DNA from: Armatimonadota bacterium
Lineage (GTDB): Bacteria; Armatimonadota; Fimbriimonadia; Fimbriimonadales; Fimbriimonadaceae
Reading direction: 5' to 3'
Assembly: GCA_025360125.1 (NCBI GenBank)
Contig: JANYCU010000041.1
Coordinates: 1-64,000, forward strand
Length of the DNA: 64,000 nt
The position numbers were made by a program, and so were the translations under genes. Every line of letters begins with the position of its first letter. The stretch's first letter is position 1. Below are positions 42,795 to 52,674 of this stretch, one piece after another. Below the pieces are notes generated by a model, which saw only the letters and a program-made list of their open reading frames with translations, made no database searches and was not told the DNA's origin.

Positions 42795-43813
42795 TTATTC
42801 ACGATCCCAACTTCTGGTGATTTTTCAGCAGCAGGTTTCTTTTCCCGGTCCACTTTCAAGTCTTCTGGTGGATCAACTTGTCGGAAGAATTTTGAAACCA
42901 CGAATTGATGAGCTTCATCCTTTTTTAGCTGCGCCAGTCCAGCTTTGATCTTATCCTTGTCTCCGCCAGCCGAGTTGACAATATCTTCAACGCGACGGGA
43001 ATGAGTAAACGAGAAAATCGACTGGGAAACGACTCCGCATAAGATACATGCGATGGCAAACATTTTCGACCAATCTTGACCAACCAAGCTGCCAACCAAG
43101 ACAGGCTCGCGAGTGAGGTAAGCCGAAGCGGCATAGAATTCATCACCAATCAAAACGTAATCGCATGCGGCGATGAAGAATGGAGTTTGGGTTGCTTCGG
43201 TTGAGGACGCAACTTGAATGGCTCCGATAGAGTTCGCGGTTTCGGCGAAGATCAATGATTCTGCGTAGAATTCTCCGAGGAAGAACGTCGCCGCAGTTTG
43301 CTCGCGGTGAATGATTCCTGAGACGCCAGCAGCAAATGCAAATTGGCGGTCAGAAATGAATCGAACGGAATCCGGATCGAATCGCTCGGGCACGCCTTCC
43401 GCTTGATACACGTCTCGGATGACCTCTTGGGCAAGCGTATACATCGAAGCCGAGTAGGCGCACATGATGATCGGGTTCGAAAACTTCGCGGCGGTTTTGG
43501 TGACATACGAACAAATATTAATGGCTTGTACCGCAATGGCGTTAACTGGATCAGACAAGCCGGGGACCATCAGAATCGGCTTACCCATTTCTGTTGCACG
43601 GCCAACCGCTTCGTCGATCGCGTTCAGACCAGGAATTCGTCGTATAAACAGACTCTTACCTGCGCCTGCGCGCTTAATGTTCAAGAGAATGAAGGCTACG
43701 AAAATAAACGTAAACAGCATTCCAAACCACCCCTGTTCCCAGTATTGAGAGCCGAACGGAATCCTATGATTCCGCCACAGAGATTCCATAAAAGTTAGAT
43801 CATCTTTTGGCAT
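42791..43813 (-). CDS. DUF6754-type membrane protein
   Basis: The 340-residue product has an N-terminal membrane helix (FGMLFTFIFVAFILLNI) and a conserved core (GRATEMGKPILMVPGL, CAYSASMYTLAQEVIRDVY, GIIHREQTAATFFLGEFYAE, ANSIGAIQVASSTEATQTPF) that matches what I know as DUF6754. Members occur in bacteria and archaea and have no assigned function. The core has several Gly and Ser turns and an ATQ-rich stretch; no known active site. It overlaps both neighbours, and the operon around it is made of membrane proteins. Confidence 0.8.
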   Translation of the reverse strand: MPKDDLTFMESLWRNHRIPFGSQYWEQGWFGMLFTFIFVAFILLNIKRAGAGKSLFIRRIPGLNAIDEAVGRATEMGKPILMVPGLSDPVNAIAVQAINICSYVTKTAAKFSNPIIMCAYSASMYTLAQEVIRDVYQAEGVPERFDPDSVRFISDRQFAFAAGVSGIIHREQTAATFFLGEFYAESLIFAETANSIGAIQVASSTEATQTPFFIAACDYVLIGDEFYAASAYLTREPVLVGSLVGQDWSKMFAIACILCGVVSQSIFSFTHSRRVEDIVNSAGGDKDKIKAGLAQLKKDEAHQFVVSKFFRQVDPPEDLKVDREKKPAAEKSPEVGIVNK

Positions 43814-44130
43814 AACACCTCCTCTTTTCCTTTTGGCCCAGCATCCTTTTCTGAGCGCGCTTCTTCAAGCATGCAAATGAGTCGTTCGACATTATCTCTC
43901 TTTTGCAACAAATTGCTATAGTCATTCACAAAATCAAAGCCAAAAAGTGGCACAAGAAATGGTGCCAACGACAATCCGGCATGGGCAAATACGTTAGAAA
44001 TCGGCTTGTGCATCTCTAAAAAGACAATTGCCGGGGCTTCCAGTTGACGTCGGCGTATCTCATTGGAACATTTGTCCAAGAGAGCTTGCGTCTCCTCCTC
44101 TGTTAGTTCATTCGCCCAAAAATCGAACAT
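43795..44130 (-). CDS. Small helical protein of the DUF6754 operon
   Basis: The 111-residue product begins MFDFWANELTEEETQALLDK and has a core that reads EMHKPISNVFAHAGLSLAPF then LVPLFGFDFVNDYSNLL. The middle is hydrophobic but not a clear membrane helix, so it may be peripheral. I recognise no family name. It overlaps the preceding gene by 23 bases and the following by 19. Confidence 0.78.
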   Translation of the reverse strand: MFDFWANELTEEETQALLDKCSNEIRRRQLEAPAIVFLEMHKPISNVFAHAGLSLAPFLVPLFGFDFVNDYSNLLQKRDNVERLICMLEEARSEKDAGPKGKEEVLCQKMI

Positions 44131-44521
44131 CTTTCCCCACGTGTTGCCGGACGTATTCTAAAACGCTTTCCTTTGAGACGTTTTGAATGTTGAGTTTGAC
44201 ACCACGAAATGCATCTAGCTTGGATTCTGCTTCAAAAGGTGATAAATAAATCTGATTTTCGTTGATATGAACCGACTTAACGAGCGGCCATGTGATCTCA
44301 TTAGCTCCCGATTTGGCCACCTTTTCGTCAAGCGAATACTTCTTTCCGAGGAAGAATTCGCTTGACGAAACAAAAAGAACGACCAGGCCAAGAAGCGGAA
44401 ATACTGCGTTTCGAAAGACTGCGCCCATGACGATGGCACTGATGACCGCCCAGACATAAATGAATTTCAGTTCTCGAAACTTCTTCGCGTCGTCATCCGC
44501 CTTCCGGATTGTCCAATTCAT
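44108..44521 (-). CDS. Small membrane protein, first gene of the DUF6754 operon
   Basis: The 137-residue product has two membrane helices close to the N-terminus (FIYVWAVISAIVMGAVF and FPLLGLVVLFVSSSEFFL) and a C-terminal soluble PH-like part (TWPLVKSVHINENQIYLSPF). This two-helix-plus-PH-like layout is common in bPH2/YcxB-type proteins; I offer it as a likeness only. It starts 74 bases after the end of prs and may be on the glmU-prs transcript. Confidence 0.75.
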   Translation of the reverse strand: MNWTIRKADDDAKKFRELKFIYVWAVISAIVMGAVFRNAVFPLLGLVVLFVSSSEFFLGKKYSLDEKVAKSGANEITWPLVKSVHINENQIYLSPFEAESKLDAFRGVKLNIQNVSKESVLEYVRQHVGKDVRFLGE

Positions 44522-44595
44522 ATTATTCCCGCCTCAGAGTTTGTGACGTTATGGAGACTTCGAAACAAAAGCATGGGGAATCTCCTCGGTTAGTA

Positions 44596-45594
44596 CTAGC
44601 CCCAGGGGCCAAAAAGCGCACTGACCGATTCTTTGTTATGGATTCGTCGTATTGCGTCTGCAATCAAGGGAGCCGCGCTCAATACGGTCAATTTTGGAAA
44701 TCGCTTATGCTCTGGCAAATCGATGGTATCGAGAACCACAATTTCGCTGATGCAGCTTTCTTGTAGTCGCTGAGGGGCCGGGTCGCTCAAGATGGCATGG
44801 GTACAGCACGCGATGACTTCTTTCGCGCCTCTATCCATTAACGCTTGCGCGCCGCTGGCCAAGGATCCGCCCGTGTCGATCATGTCATCGATCATTACGC
44901 AACGCTTTCCTTCAAAATCTCCCACAATTTCCAGGACCTCAACTTTATTCGGAGCAGGTCGCCGCTTCGCAATAACAATGAAGGGGCACTTCAGCATGTC
45001 GGCAAGTTTCTTTGCTCGGCCAACACCACCAACATCGGGAGCAACAACACAAACATCTTCTTGGTCTTCAAAGCCTTTTCGAATGAAGTACTCGCCAAGG
45101 ATCGGTCCACCGTAAAGGTGATCGACCGGAATATTAAAGAAGCCTTGAATTTGGTCGGCGTGAAGGTCTAGCGTGACGACTCGCTTGGCACCGCACATCT
45201 GAATGATGTCGGCAACTAACCGCGCCGTGATTGGCTCTCGCGGCTTAATCTTTTTGTCTTGACGCGCATAGCCATAGTACGGAATGACGACCGTAATATT
45301 TTGCGCCGACGCTCGGCGGAATGCATCGAGCAAAATGAACAACTCCATGAGGTTGTCGTTGGTTGGGGCGCAGGTTGGTTGCAGAAGAAAAACCTCAGAA
45401 CCTCGAGCCGACTCCTGAATTTCGATCCGAATTTCGCCGTCGGCAAACTTGGACGCTTTTAAGTCGCCGAGCCGAATCCCGAGTTCACTAGCGACTCGTT
45501 TTGCAAGCTCTGGGTTCGCGTTTCCAGCGAATAGCTTGAAACCGTTACCGTTGCCATTCCCATTTCCCGAAGTCTGAAGTACTTGTTCAACCAT
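44596..45594 (-). CDS. prs: Ribose-phosphate pyrophosphokinase
   Basis: The 332-residue product makes PRPP from ribose-5-phosphate and ATP. Class I features are present: FKLFAGNANPELAKRVASEL, the flexible-loop region YYGYARQDKKIKPREPITAR, LDLHADQIQGFF with the metal-binding His, and the PRPP loop VMIDDMIDTGGS. The first 18 residues with a GNGNGNGN stretch are an extra linker not found in the family. It overlaps the glmU stop by eight bases, a common gene pair in bacteria. Confidence 0.96.
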   Translation of the reverse strand: MVEQVLQTSGNGNGNGNGFKLFAGNANPELAKRVASELGIRLGDLKASKFADGEIRIEIQESARGSEVFLLQPTCAPTNDNLMELFILLDAFRRASAQNITVVIPYYGYARQDKKIKPREPITARLVADIIQMCGAKRVVTLDLHADQIQGFFNIPVDHLYGGPILGEYFIRKGFEDQEDVCVVAPDVGGVGRAKKLADMLKCPFIVIAKRRPAPNKVEVLEIVGDFEGKRCVMIDDMIDTGGSLASGAQALMDRGAKEVIACCTHAILSDPAPQRLQESCISEIVVLDTIDLPEHKRFPKLTVLSAAPLIADAIRRIHNKESVSALFGPWG

Positions 45595-46972
45595 TGCCTT
45601 TTATTTCGCGCCATCTGGCGGCCCAACCTGATTTGTTTTCCTGCCTAGCCCGACCAAACGCTCCATCGTTTGGTAAAACATCATTCGTGATCACGCTTCC
45701 TGCTGCCACAATTGCCCCGTTTCCAATCTTAACGGGGGCGACTAAAGTCGAATTCGACCCGATGAATGCATCCGAACCAATTTCGGTTCGGTATTTCTTG
45801 AATCCGTCAAAATTGCACGTGATTGTACCGGCCCCAATATTGGTCTCATGTCCAATTTCAGCGTCTCCAATATAGGTCAAATGATTCGCTTTTGCACCGT
45901 CATGTAGGTGCGACCGGTTGATTTCGACGAAATTACCGATCCTGACTCCGTCGCCCAGCAAACTCTTGGGTCGAATATTGGCAAACGGACCGATTTTGAC
46001 GTTCGAACCAATTACGGCAGAATCTGCATGGCTGAAAAATACGAAACAATTGTCGCCGACCGAGACATCGGTTAGACGAGTGTTCGGCCCAATGGTTGAA
46101 TTCTTTCCGATAGTTGTTCGCCCGATAAGATGAGTGCCCGGTTCGATGATTGAATCGGTGTCAATTTCGACAAATGGTCCAATGTAAGTGTTGCCCGGAT
46201 CTACAATCGTGACCCCGTTCAGCATGTGCCGATCGTTGGTCAGCTTTTTCAAAATGGCATTGGCTTCGGCCAATTGCTTGCGATTATTGACTCCCATCAT
46301 GATTGCGGGATCGTTGGAAATAAATGCGTTGACACTTCGACCCGTGGAATCGAAATAGCCGACAATGTCGGTCAAATAGTATTCACTTTGAGCGTTATCA
46401 CTTTTGAGCGTCTTTAACGCCTCGGAGAGCTCGTCTCCCTCAACACAGTACATTCCCGCGTTTGCATGGCCAATTTGCTTTTCCTCGGGGCTGGCGTCTT
46501 TTTGCTCAATGATGCGCTTTGCTTCGCCACTGAAAACAACGACTCGTCCGTAGCCAGTTGCGTCGGGCAACTCGGCAACCGCTAAAGAACAAACCCTCTC
46601 GGAATCCTGGTGCACCTTGAGAAAATCCTGAAAATACTGTGTGGAGATAAGCGGGGTATCTCCGCAGACTATCATCACAGTTCCATCAAGCGGTCCTAAC
46701 TCGGCCAACGCGCATTGGACTGCGTGTCCGGTTCCAAGCTGCTCGTGCTGCCACGCATATTTATATCCGTGGCCAAGGGCTTGGATGAGGCTTTCTCCGC
46801 CGTGCCCCACCAAGATAACCACTTCGTCCACTCCGGCCGCAATCAGAGAATCGGCTACAAGCTTGGCCATGGGGACGCCACAAACTTTGTGAAGGCACTT
46901 CGGAAGATCCGACTTCATGCGCGTACCTTTCCCGGCCGCAAGGATCAATCCAGTGACTTTTTGTTTGCTCAT
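45587..46972 (-). CDS. glmU: Bifunctional GlcNAc-1-P uridyltransferase / GlcN-1-P acetyltransferase
   Basis: From the ATG at 46972 (461 residues) the product starts with the pyrophosphorylase signature GLILAAGKGTRMKSDLPK; an in-frame start at 47005 adds eleven residues. The second half is a left-handed beta-helix with hexapeptide repeats (VKIGPFANIRP, GDAEIGHETNIGAGTITCNF) for acetyl transfer. GlmU makes UDP-GlcNAc for peptidoglycan and lipopolysaccharide. The catalytic His of the acetyltransferase part lies in AKANHLTYIGDA, as in the family. Confidence 0.95.
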   Translation of the reverse strand: MSKQKVTGLILAAGKGTRMKSDLPKCLHKVCGVPMAKLVADSLIAAGVDEVVILVGHGGESLIQALGHGYKYAWQHEQLGTGHAVQCALAELGPLDGTVMIVCGDTPLISTQYFQDFLKVHQDSERVCSLAVAELPDATGYGRVVVFSGEAKRIIEQKDASPEEKQIGHANAGMYCVEGDELSEALKTLKSDNAQSEYYLTDIVGYFDSTGRSVNAFISNDPAIMMGVNNRKQLAEANAILKKLTNDRHMLNGVTIVDPGNTYIGPFVEIDTDSIIEPGTHLIGRTTIGKNSTIGPNTRLTDVSVGDNCFVFFSHADSAVIGSNVKIGPFANIRPKSLLGDGVRIGNFVEINRSHLHDGAKANHLTYIGDAEIGHETNIGAGTITCNFDGFKKYRTEIGSDAFIGSNSTLVAPVKIGNGAIVAAGSVITNDVLPNDGAFGRARQENKSGWAARWREIKGNG

Positions 46973-47054
46973 TGCGCTAAGGAATGTAATTCTGAACCTT
47001 TTCATAACAGAATGACAAGTTGAACTTTGTCCAATTACCGCTCAGAATGTAAAT

Positions 47055-47678
47055 ATGTCGGTAACCGTTGTCGAACATCCTTTGGCTCAGCACCTCCTTT
47101 CGCAGTTGAGGGACGTTACTACTGAGCCTGAAATTTTTCGCCGTCTTGCGCGCCAACTCACGACGATTCTGGTCATCGAAGCCACCAAAGGTCTGGCACT
47201 TCGTGAAGTAACAGTTCAAACGCCCTTGACCGAATGTAAGACTCAGGTTCTGGCCGAGGGTCTTGCGACGGTCCCTATTCTTCGGGCTGGACTATCTATG
47301 CTTGAACCAGTTTTGGAGATGTTTCCGGATGTGAAGGTTGGGTATGTCGGTCTGGAGCGCCATGAGGACACCGCGATTGCTCGAAGCTATTACATGAAAC
47401 TTCCCAAGTTGGAGGGTCGGTTTACGTTGTGCTTGGACCCGATGCTTGCAACGGGTGGGTCGGCGGCCAAAGCGATTGGACAATTGAAAGTGGCGGGCGC
47501 AAGAAAAATCGCGATGGTTTGCGTGATTGCGTCACCTGAGGGAGTCGACTATTTGCAGGCTATACACCCAGACGTCGCGATCGTTACGGCGTGCGTCGAT
47601 GAATGTCTGAACCACAGGAAGTACATCGTGCCGGGCCTAGGCGATTTCGGCGATCGGCTTTACGGGACTTTTGAATGA
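47055..47678 (+). CDS. upp: Uracil phosphoribosyltransferase
   Basis: The 207-residue product matches Upp over its whole length: HPLAQHLLSQLRDVTTEPEIF near the start, PILRAGLSMLEPVLEMFPD, and the PRPP loop CLDPMLATGGSAAKA, ending YIVPGLGDFGDRLYGT. It makes UMP from uracil and PRPP. It is divergent from glmU-prs, the latter making its substrate PRPP. No ribosome site is evident; the ATG follows TGTAAAT closely. Confidence 0.95.
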   Translation: MSVTVVEHPLAQHLLSQLRDVTTEPEIFRRLARQLTTILVIEATKGLALREVTVQTPLTECKTQVLAEGLATVPILRAGLSMLEPVLEMFPDVKVGYVGLERHEDTAIARSYYMKLPKLEGRFTLCLDPMLATGGSAAKAIGQLKVAGARKIAMVCVIASPEGVDYLQAIHPDVAIVTACVDECLNHRKYIVPGLGDFGDRLYGTFE

Positions 47679-47766
47679 ACGAAAATTGGCGGACTTTTAC
47701 GTTCTCGCTTTTCTGGTAGCTTCGCTCCTAGAAATCGATCCTATTAAAAGTCCACAAGAAAGAGCT

Positions 47767-49587
47767 TCACCGCATGGCCCCAAACCCTTCGATTGCCGGA
47801 GATTCTCCCGTTCCTTCCATATCAAAGACGGTGATCGTGTTCATTCCCTTCTTTAACCAAGGTGCCGGACAGTAGAGCCGATATTGCGGACCAATTTTCC
47901 AGAACCGACCGAGGTTGTGACCATTGACCCAAACCACACCTTTGCCATATTTCCTCATGTCGAGGAATGTGTCTGCGGTTTGAGATAACTCAAACTTTCC
48001 GCGGAAGAACTGGCCTTTGCGGTCGGACAAACCTCGGCTTTGCGACAATTCTGACACCCAACGATCATCGAGCGGAAGCATTTCCATCGTCCAATCGCTC
48101 AGCAAGTTGCCGTTCAACTTGACTCCGGAAATTCCCTTTCGGTCAGAGTCCATCGCTCCTGAATAATTAATCCGGCCCATTCCTTCAACCAAAATCTCGA
48201 CTTTTCGGTCGACGACTTTCGCTCCCTCGGGAAGCTCAATCTCCTTTTGCCCAAGGCGACGATCCAATGAGCCGATATACTTTCCGTCGACAAAAATGGT
48301 CGCATAGTCGCTAAGGCGCTCAAAGGACAACTTGCCCGAAGCATCCTTCGGCAACTTCACTTCATAGCGAATCAAGCCTTGATTCTGGCCCAACTCTTCG
48401 AACAAAGCAGGCAACCGACGTTGGGTGACCTTGCCTACTGTGTGCCAGATATCGATCAGCGGTCTCATTGTGATCGCCGGAATCGACATTGCCGGAACTG
48501 GCTTGGGAACAAGCATCCATTTCTCATTTGGAAAGTAACTCGCCATCAAATTGCGATACCTATCAAATTCCTTCGTCGGCAATCCCTGCTCGGAAATCGG
48601 GCAGCCATAGTCATAGCTTGTCAAGTCTGGTTCATAGCCCTTGCCTCCGTTGTTCGCCCCGGTATTGAATCCAAAATTCGTTCCACCGTGAACCAAATAG
48701 AGGCTAAAGGACTTCTTGTTGTCCATATAGAACTTCAGCTCATTGGAGACGTCGGTTGGCGCCCAATCGCCTTCACCCCAGTGCCGCAACCATCCAGGGT
48801 ACGTTTCTCCAGAGAAGATCGGAACGCCTGGATTGACCTTTCGCGCCGTCGCCCAATCAGCCTCGCTCAGGCCACTATCCAGGCCAACCGCAACGCCTGG
48901 CAACGTTGAGTCTTTGAGCATGTTTACTGACGCTCCGTCGGAGTTAGATAGTTTGCCCTTAAAGCCTTCCTTCACCAGGGTGTCGTGCAGCCAAACGATG
49001 TATTGGTGGTCGTGCCGCGGATAGCTGCCGTACTCATTTTCGATTTGAGTCATGATGATTGGCCCGCCGTTTTCGATCAGATAAGGCTTGACCACCCTGG
49101 CGAGTTCGTGGATGTACCGCGCTACCGCATCGGTGTAACGCTTGTCATCCATCGACCGAAACTTCATGTCCGGGTACTTCCACAGGTATGAAGGCAAGCC
49201 ACCGCCGTCCCATTCGCCGCAGACGTATGGTCCCGGTCGCAACAACACCCACATCTTCTCTTCCTGACAAATCTTAAAAAACTCGCCGATATTGCGTGAC
49301 TCGGTTTTGAAGTCCCACTTCCCTTCTGTTCGCTCGTGATCGTTCCAAAAAATGTATGGGCAGATTGTGTTGAGGCCCATTGCCTTGGCCATTCGGATGC
49401 GATGTCGCCAGTATGCAGCCGGAACTCGGCCCGGATCAATCTCGCCGCCGCGAAGCTGAAACGCTTTTCCATCGAGCAAGAACTCCTCGTTACTTGCTCC
49501 GCCAAAGGTAAACGTGTGGCGCGCTGGCTTGCTTCCGTATTGAGCGTGGGATAAGGAGACGGCTAAGGAAAAAGCAATAAGTGACAT
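47767..49587 (-). CDS. GH35 family beta-galactosidase, exported
   Basis: The 606-residue product has a short signal peptide (LIAFSLAVSLSHAQ) and a GH35 TIM-barrel: FLLDGKAFQLRGGEI, WNDHERTEGKWDFK, the acid/base region QIENEYGSY (E185) and the nucleophile region FSGETYPGWL (E261). The C-terminal part (about 400-600) consists of beta domains with the typical end WVNGHNLGRFWKIGPQ. It splits terminal beta-galactosyl residues and is likely periplasmic or secreted. The single gene is convergent with upp, about 90 bases apart. Confidence 0.92.
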   Translation of the reverse strand: MSLIAFSLAVSLSHAQYGSKPARHTFTFGGASNEEFLLDGKAFQLRGGEIDPGRVPAAYWRHRIRMAKAMGLNTICPYIFWNDHERTEGKWDFKTESRNIGEFFKICQEEKMWVLLRPGPYVCGEWDGGGLPSYLWKYPDMKFRSMDDKRYTDAVARYIHELARVVKPYLIENGGPIIMTQIENEYGSYPRHDHQYIVWLHDTLVKEGFKGKLSNSDGASVNMLKDSTLPGVAVGLDSGLSEADWATARKVNPGVPIFSGETYPGWLRHWGEGDWAPTDVSNELKFYMDNKKSFSLYLVHGGTNFGFNTGANNGGKGYEPDLTSYDYGCPISEQGLPTKEFDRYRNLMASYFPNEKWMLVPKPVPAMSIPAITMRPLIDIWHTVGKVTQRRLPALFEELGQNQGLIRYEVKLPKDASGKLSFERLSDYATIFVDGKYIGSLDRRLGQKEIELPEGAKVVDRKVEILVEGMGRINYSGAMDSDRKGISGVKLNGNLLSDWTMEMLPLDDRWVSELSQSRGLSDRKGQFFRGKFELSQTADTFLDMRKYGKGVVWVNGHNLGRFWKIGPQYRLYCPAPWLKKGMNTITVFDMEGTGESPAIEGFGAMR

Positions 49588-49727
49588 GGGAACCTGTAAA
49601 TGCTACCTTGCTACTGTCGGAGCATAGGCGTCCCCGCCAGTATAGAATCGATTCAGCCAAAGTCTCCATGAAATGGACCTATGACTCGTTCGATATTTGA
49701 ACAAGCGGGACGCTTATTCTCCGACAA

Positions 49728-51128
49728 TCACCATTTTGTTTCGACTGTGTACTTGATTGTCTTCACCTCGCCAGCATTCAGCTTGACCTCAAAAACTGCC
49801 GTACTTGCGTCTTCCTTCACAAACGGATTCGAGTTGGCCGAGATTTTCCACTGTCCTTCAATTCCCTCGTAGATCGTCGCCGTTTCCGGCGTCTTCTTGC
49901 GATTCCGAACGATCACTTCATATGTTGAAGTCGAAGACCGTTTGCCCGTCTTAGCAAAGCTCACCTGCTTGTGAGTTGATTTCATGTCGAAGCTTTTTCC
50001 TACGGTTAGAGATAATTTCTCATCGCGAGGCGTGTGCCTGATATGATCCTCCCCGAGGAATTGCAGAGATCCACTGGCATCGCGCTGATACAACCGAACC
50101 TTGCCCGCGGGCATCGGCATTCCGAGGTGTGACTTTTCGCTGTTCATGAACTTGACCTTTACTTCAGATTCCAGTTCATCGCTCCCTTGGCCACCTTGGG
50201 AAACCGAAGCAGTCGAATCAAAGGCGATGACTTTTTTGATTGGAATATCAAATCCTACAAGCAAACTCAATTGCTTCGTCTCGTTGTTACGAACGCTTGT
50301 TGGGCGATTGACTGTGTATAGGTGATATTCGAAAAGACTCGTTTCAGTTATCGGTTCTCCCCCCATTCGGTCCCGGAGTATAAAGGATGATTGGGTTTGA
50401 AGGTGACCACGCCCTGACTCGGTAAGCACATTGACCTCGCCAGCTAACAGCTTCAATTTCGCGTCATTGAACGACATGCCAGATTGGTTATTGAGTGAAA
50501 CCCACCCTTGAATATCGCCCTGATTCTTGTCGCCAAGAGTCATAACATAATTAGCCGTCCAGCTCATTCCCTTGGTCAAGTAACTCAGTTCCATCTTGGC
50601 GTCTTGGTCCGCGGCACTGTCGAGTTGCCAGACCAAGGACGGCTTCGAAATGAGTCCATCAGGTATCGCCAGGACATCAATTTCGCCGTCAGGAGAAAGG
50701 ATGATTCTTCCATCATCGGCCCGAATGACGAGGCCGTTGTACGAGTACTCGTGACCGCCATCTTTGCTGACAACCGACGTGGGTGAGTTCAATAGGACGC
50801 CCTCCAAGGTTTCTTTCTTGTTGGCAATTGCACGGGTCAGTCGAATTCGCTTGCCGACCGACTTCTCCAAAATCGCCTGGGGTGAGATGAGGTCGTACTG
50901 GTAGTTCTGCTCAAGCACCGATACCGAGCCTGGATTATTGAGGCACTTGAATCCGACACTGGTGGCATCGATCAATTGAGCCACATCCTCGACCACGACA
51001 TTCTGCTGTCCTTTCGCCAGGTGAAGGGTTCGAACGTCTTTGATGAACCCCAGGCCTTGGTTGTAAACCGTGACCTCCGTCGTTCCCGGAACCAGAATTG
51101 CATTTGCGAGTATAAGTGCTGAAATCAT
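49728..51128 (-). CDS. DUF4139 protein, tandem copy 1
   Basis: I start at the ATG at 51128, with GGAGG 10 bases upstream (466 residues); an in-frame start at 51218 lies in the neighbour's end. A short signal peptide is followed by the DUF4139 start pattern TEVTVYNQGLGFIKDVRTL and VLEQNYQYDLISPQAILEKS. The core has LVWQLDS and GWVSLNNQSGMSF, and the end reads GEVKTIKYTVETKW. The fold is beta-rich and the function unknown; family members are exported. It is one of three tandem paralogs. Confidence 0.9.
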   Translation of the reverse strand: MISALILANAILVPGTTEVTVYNQGLGFIKDVRTLHLAKGQQNVVVEDVAQLIDATSVGFKCLNNPGSVSVLEQNYQYDLISPQAILEKSVGKRIRLTRAIANKKETLEGVLLNSPTSVVSKDGGHEYSYNGLVIRADDGRIILSPDGEIDVLAIPDGLISKPSLVWQLDSAADQDAKMELSYLTKGMSWTANYVMTLGDKNQGDIQGWVSLNNQSGMSFNDAKLKLLAGEVNVLTESGRGHLQTQSSFILRDRMGGEPITETSLFEYHLYTVNRPTSVRNNETKQLSLLVGFDIPIKKVIAFDSTASVSQGGQGSDELESEVKVKFMNSEKSHLGMPMPAGKVRLYQRDASGSLQFLGEDHIRHTPRDEKLSLTVGKSFDMKSTHKQVSFAKTGKRSSTSTYEVIVRNRKKTPETATIYEGIEGQWKISANSNPFVKEDASTAVFEVKLNAGEVKTIKYTVETKW

Positions 51129-51174
51129 CGTCTGGTTCCTCCGCATGTGGCAGGCGAAACGCCCACATTCCATG

Positions 51175-52587
51175 TCACCATTTCGACTCCACCGTGTACT
51201 TAACGGTCTTGACCTCATTGGCTTTGAGTCGTACTTCGAAGATCATCGTGCTCGAGTCTTCTTTGATGTACGGATCGGATTTGTCCGTCACTTTCCAGTC
51301 GCCAGTCTGGTGCTCGTAAACATAGATCGTTTCCGCGACCTTCTTTCGGTTGCGAACCTCGATGGAATAACTCGAACGCGAGGAATTCTTACTCAGCTTG
51401 GTGTACGAAGTCTTCTTGTGCGTGGCCTTGATATCGAATGACTTTCCGACCATCAGGGAAATCTTCTCATCCCTCGGTGTGTGCTGAATCTCGTTTTCGC
51501 CAAGGAATTGCAATGATCCGCTAGCATCGCGCTGATACAGCCGAATCTTTCCTGCTGGCATCGGCATACCGAGGTGTGATTTCTCGTCGTTCTTGAATTT
51601 CACCATGACATTGGAATCCAAGTCTTGTTGCGAACCGCCCGATTCGTTGCTGGGGTCGGCGTACGAATCAAATGCAACGATCTTCTTGACCGGGATATTG
51701 GATCCAGAAAGCAGGCTCAGTTGCTTCGTTTCCTTGTTTCGCACGCTCGCTGGACGTTGGAGCGTATAGAGGTGGTATTCGAAAAGACCTTCTTCCTTAA
51801 AGCTCTCGGCGTGGGCAGCAGGTGCTTTTTGCAGCATTTTTTGCTTAAGGATCGCTCGACCTTCAGAGTCTTGGTAGTCGCGGCTCACATTCACGTCCCC
51901 CGCCAGTAGCTTCAAATTAGCATCTGTAAAGGTAAGTCCCGACTGGTTATTCAGCGAAACCCAACCCTGAATATCTCCAGATCCTCCATCGCCCAACGTC
52001 AGAACGTAGTTCGCGGTCCAGCTCATTCCCTTGGTTAGGTAACTTAGCTCCATCTTTGCCCGCTGGTCGGTTGTGCTATTCAGTTGCCACACCAACGAGG
52101 GCTTCGAAATGAGACCCTCCGGAACTTCCATCACGTCAATCTCGCCATCGGGAGAGAGAATGATTCGGCCGTCATCGGCGCGAATGACGAGTCCGCTGTA
52201 CGAATACTCGTGGCCACCATCTTTGCTGACAACCGAAGTTGGCGAGTTCAACAGCACTCCTTCCAGAGTTTCTTTTTTATTGGCAATTGCGCGGGTCAGG
52301 CGAATGCGTTTGCCTACCGACTTCTGGAGAATCGACTCAGGCGAAATGAGGTCGTATTGGTAGTTCTGCTCCAAAATCGAGATCGAACCCGGACTGTTCA
52401 TGCATCGAAATCCGACACTGGTGGCATCAATCAATTGCGCAACGTCTTCGATGATCAGACTTTGCTGGCCCGCTTTGACGTCAATCATTCGGAGGTCTTT
52501 GACGAAACCAAGGCCCTGGTTGTAGACGGTGATCTCAGTCGAGCCGTCAACGAGCATCGCGGTTGCCGCGAGTAATGTTGTTATCAT
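51175..52587 (-). CDS. DUF4139 protein, tandem copy 2
   Basis: This copy (470 residues from the ATG at 52587) keeps all the landmarks of copy 1: TEITVYNQGLGFVKDLRMI, the EQNYQYDLI segment, LVWQLNSTTDQ and the KTVKYTVESKW end. It differs most in the middle, where it has an insert of about 15 residues (QKMLQKAPAAHAESFKEEG). The signal peptide is short (ITTLLAATAMLVDG). It lies 46 bases ahead of copy 1 in the same direction, so they are co-transcribed. Confidence 0.9.
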   Translation of the reverse strand: MITTLLAATAMLVDGSTEITVYNQGLGFVKDLRMIDVKAGQQSLIIEDVAQLIDATSVGFRCMNSPGSISILEQNYQYDLISPESILQKSVGKRIRLTRAIANKKETLEGVLLNSPTSVVSKDGGHEYSYSGLVIRADDGRIILSPDGEIDVMEVPEGLISKPSLVWQLNSTTDQRAKMELSYLTKGMSWTANYVLTLGDGGSGDIQGWVSLNNQSGLTFTDANLKLLAGDVNVSRDYQDSEGRAILKQKMLQKAPAAHAESFKEEGLFEYHLYTLQRPASVRNKETKQLSLLSGSNIPVKKIVAFDSYADPSNESGGSQQDLDSNVMVKFKNDEKSHLGMPMPAGKIRLYQRDASGSLQFLGENEIQHTPRDEKISLMVGKSFDIKATHKKTSYTKLSKNSSRSSYSIEVRNRKKVAETIYVYEHQTGDWKVTDKSDPYIKEDSSTMIFEVRLKANEVKTVKYTVESKW

Positions 52588-52674
52588 CCTAATCCCAAAG
52601 TGCTTCTTGCGAGACAAGAGGCACTTTGGTTAGTGTACGAAAGAATGGCTAAGGTTCAGAGGAAATTTCGTCGA

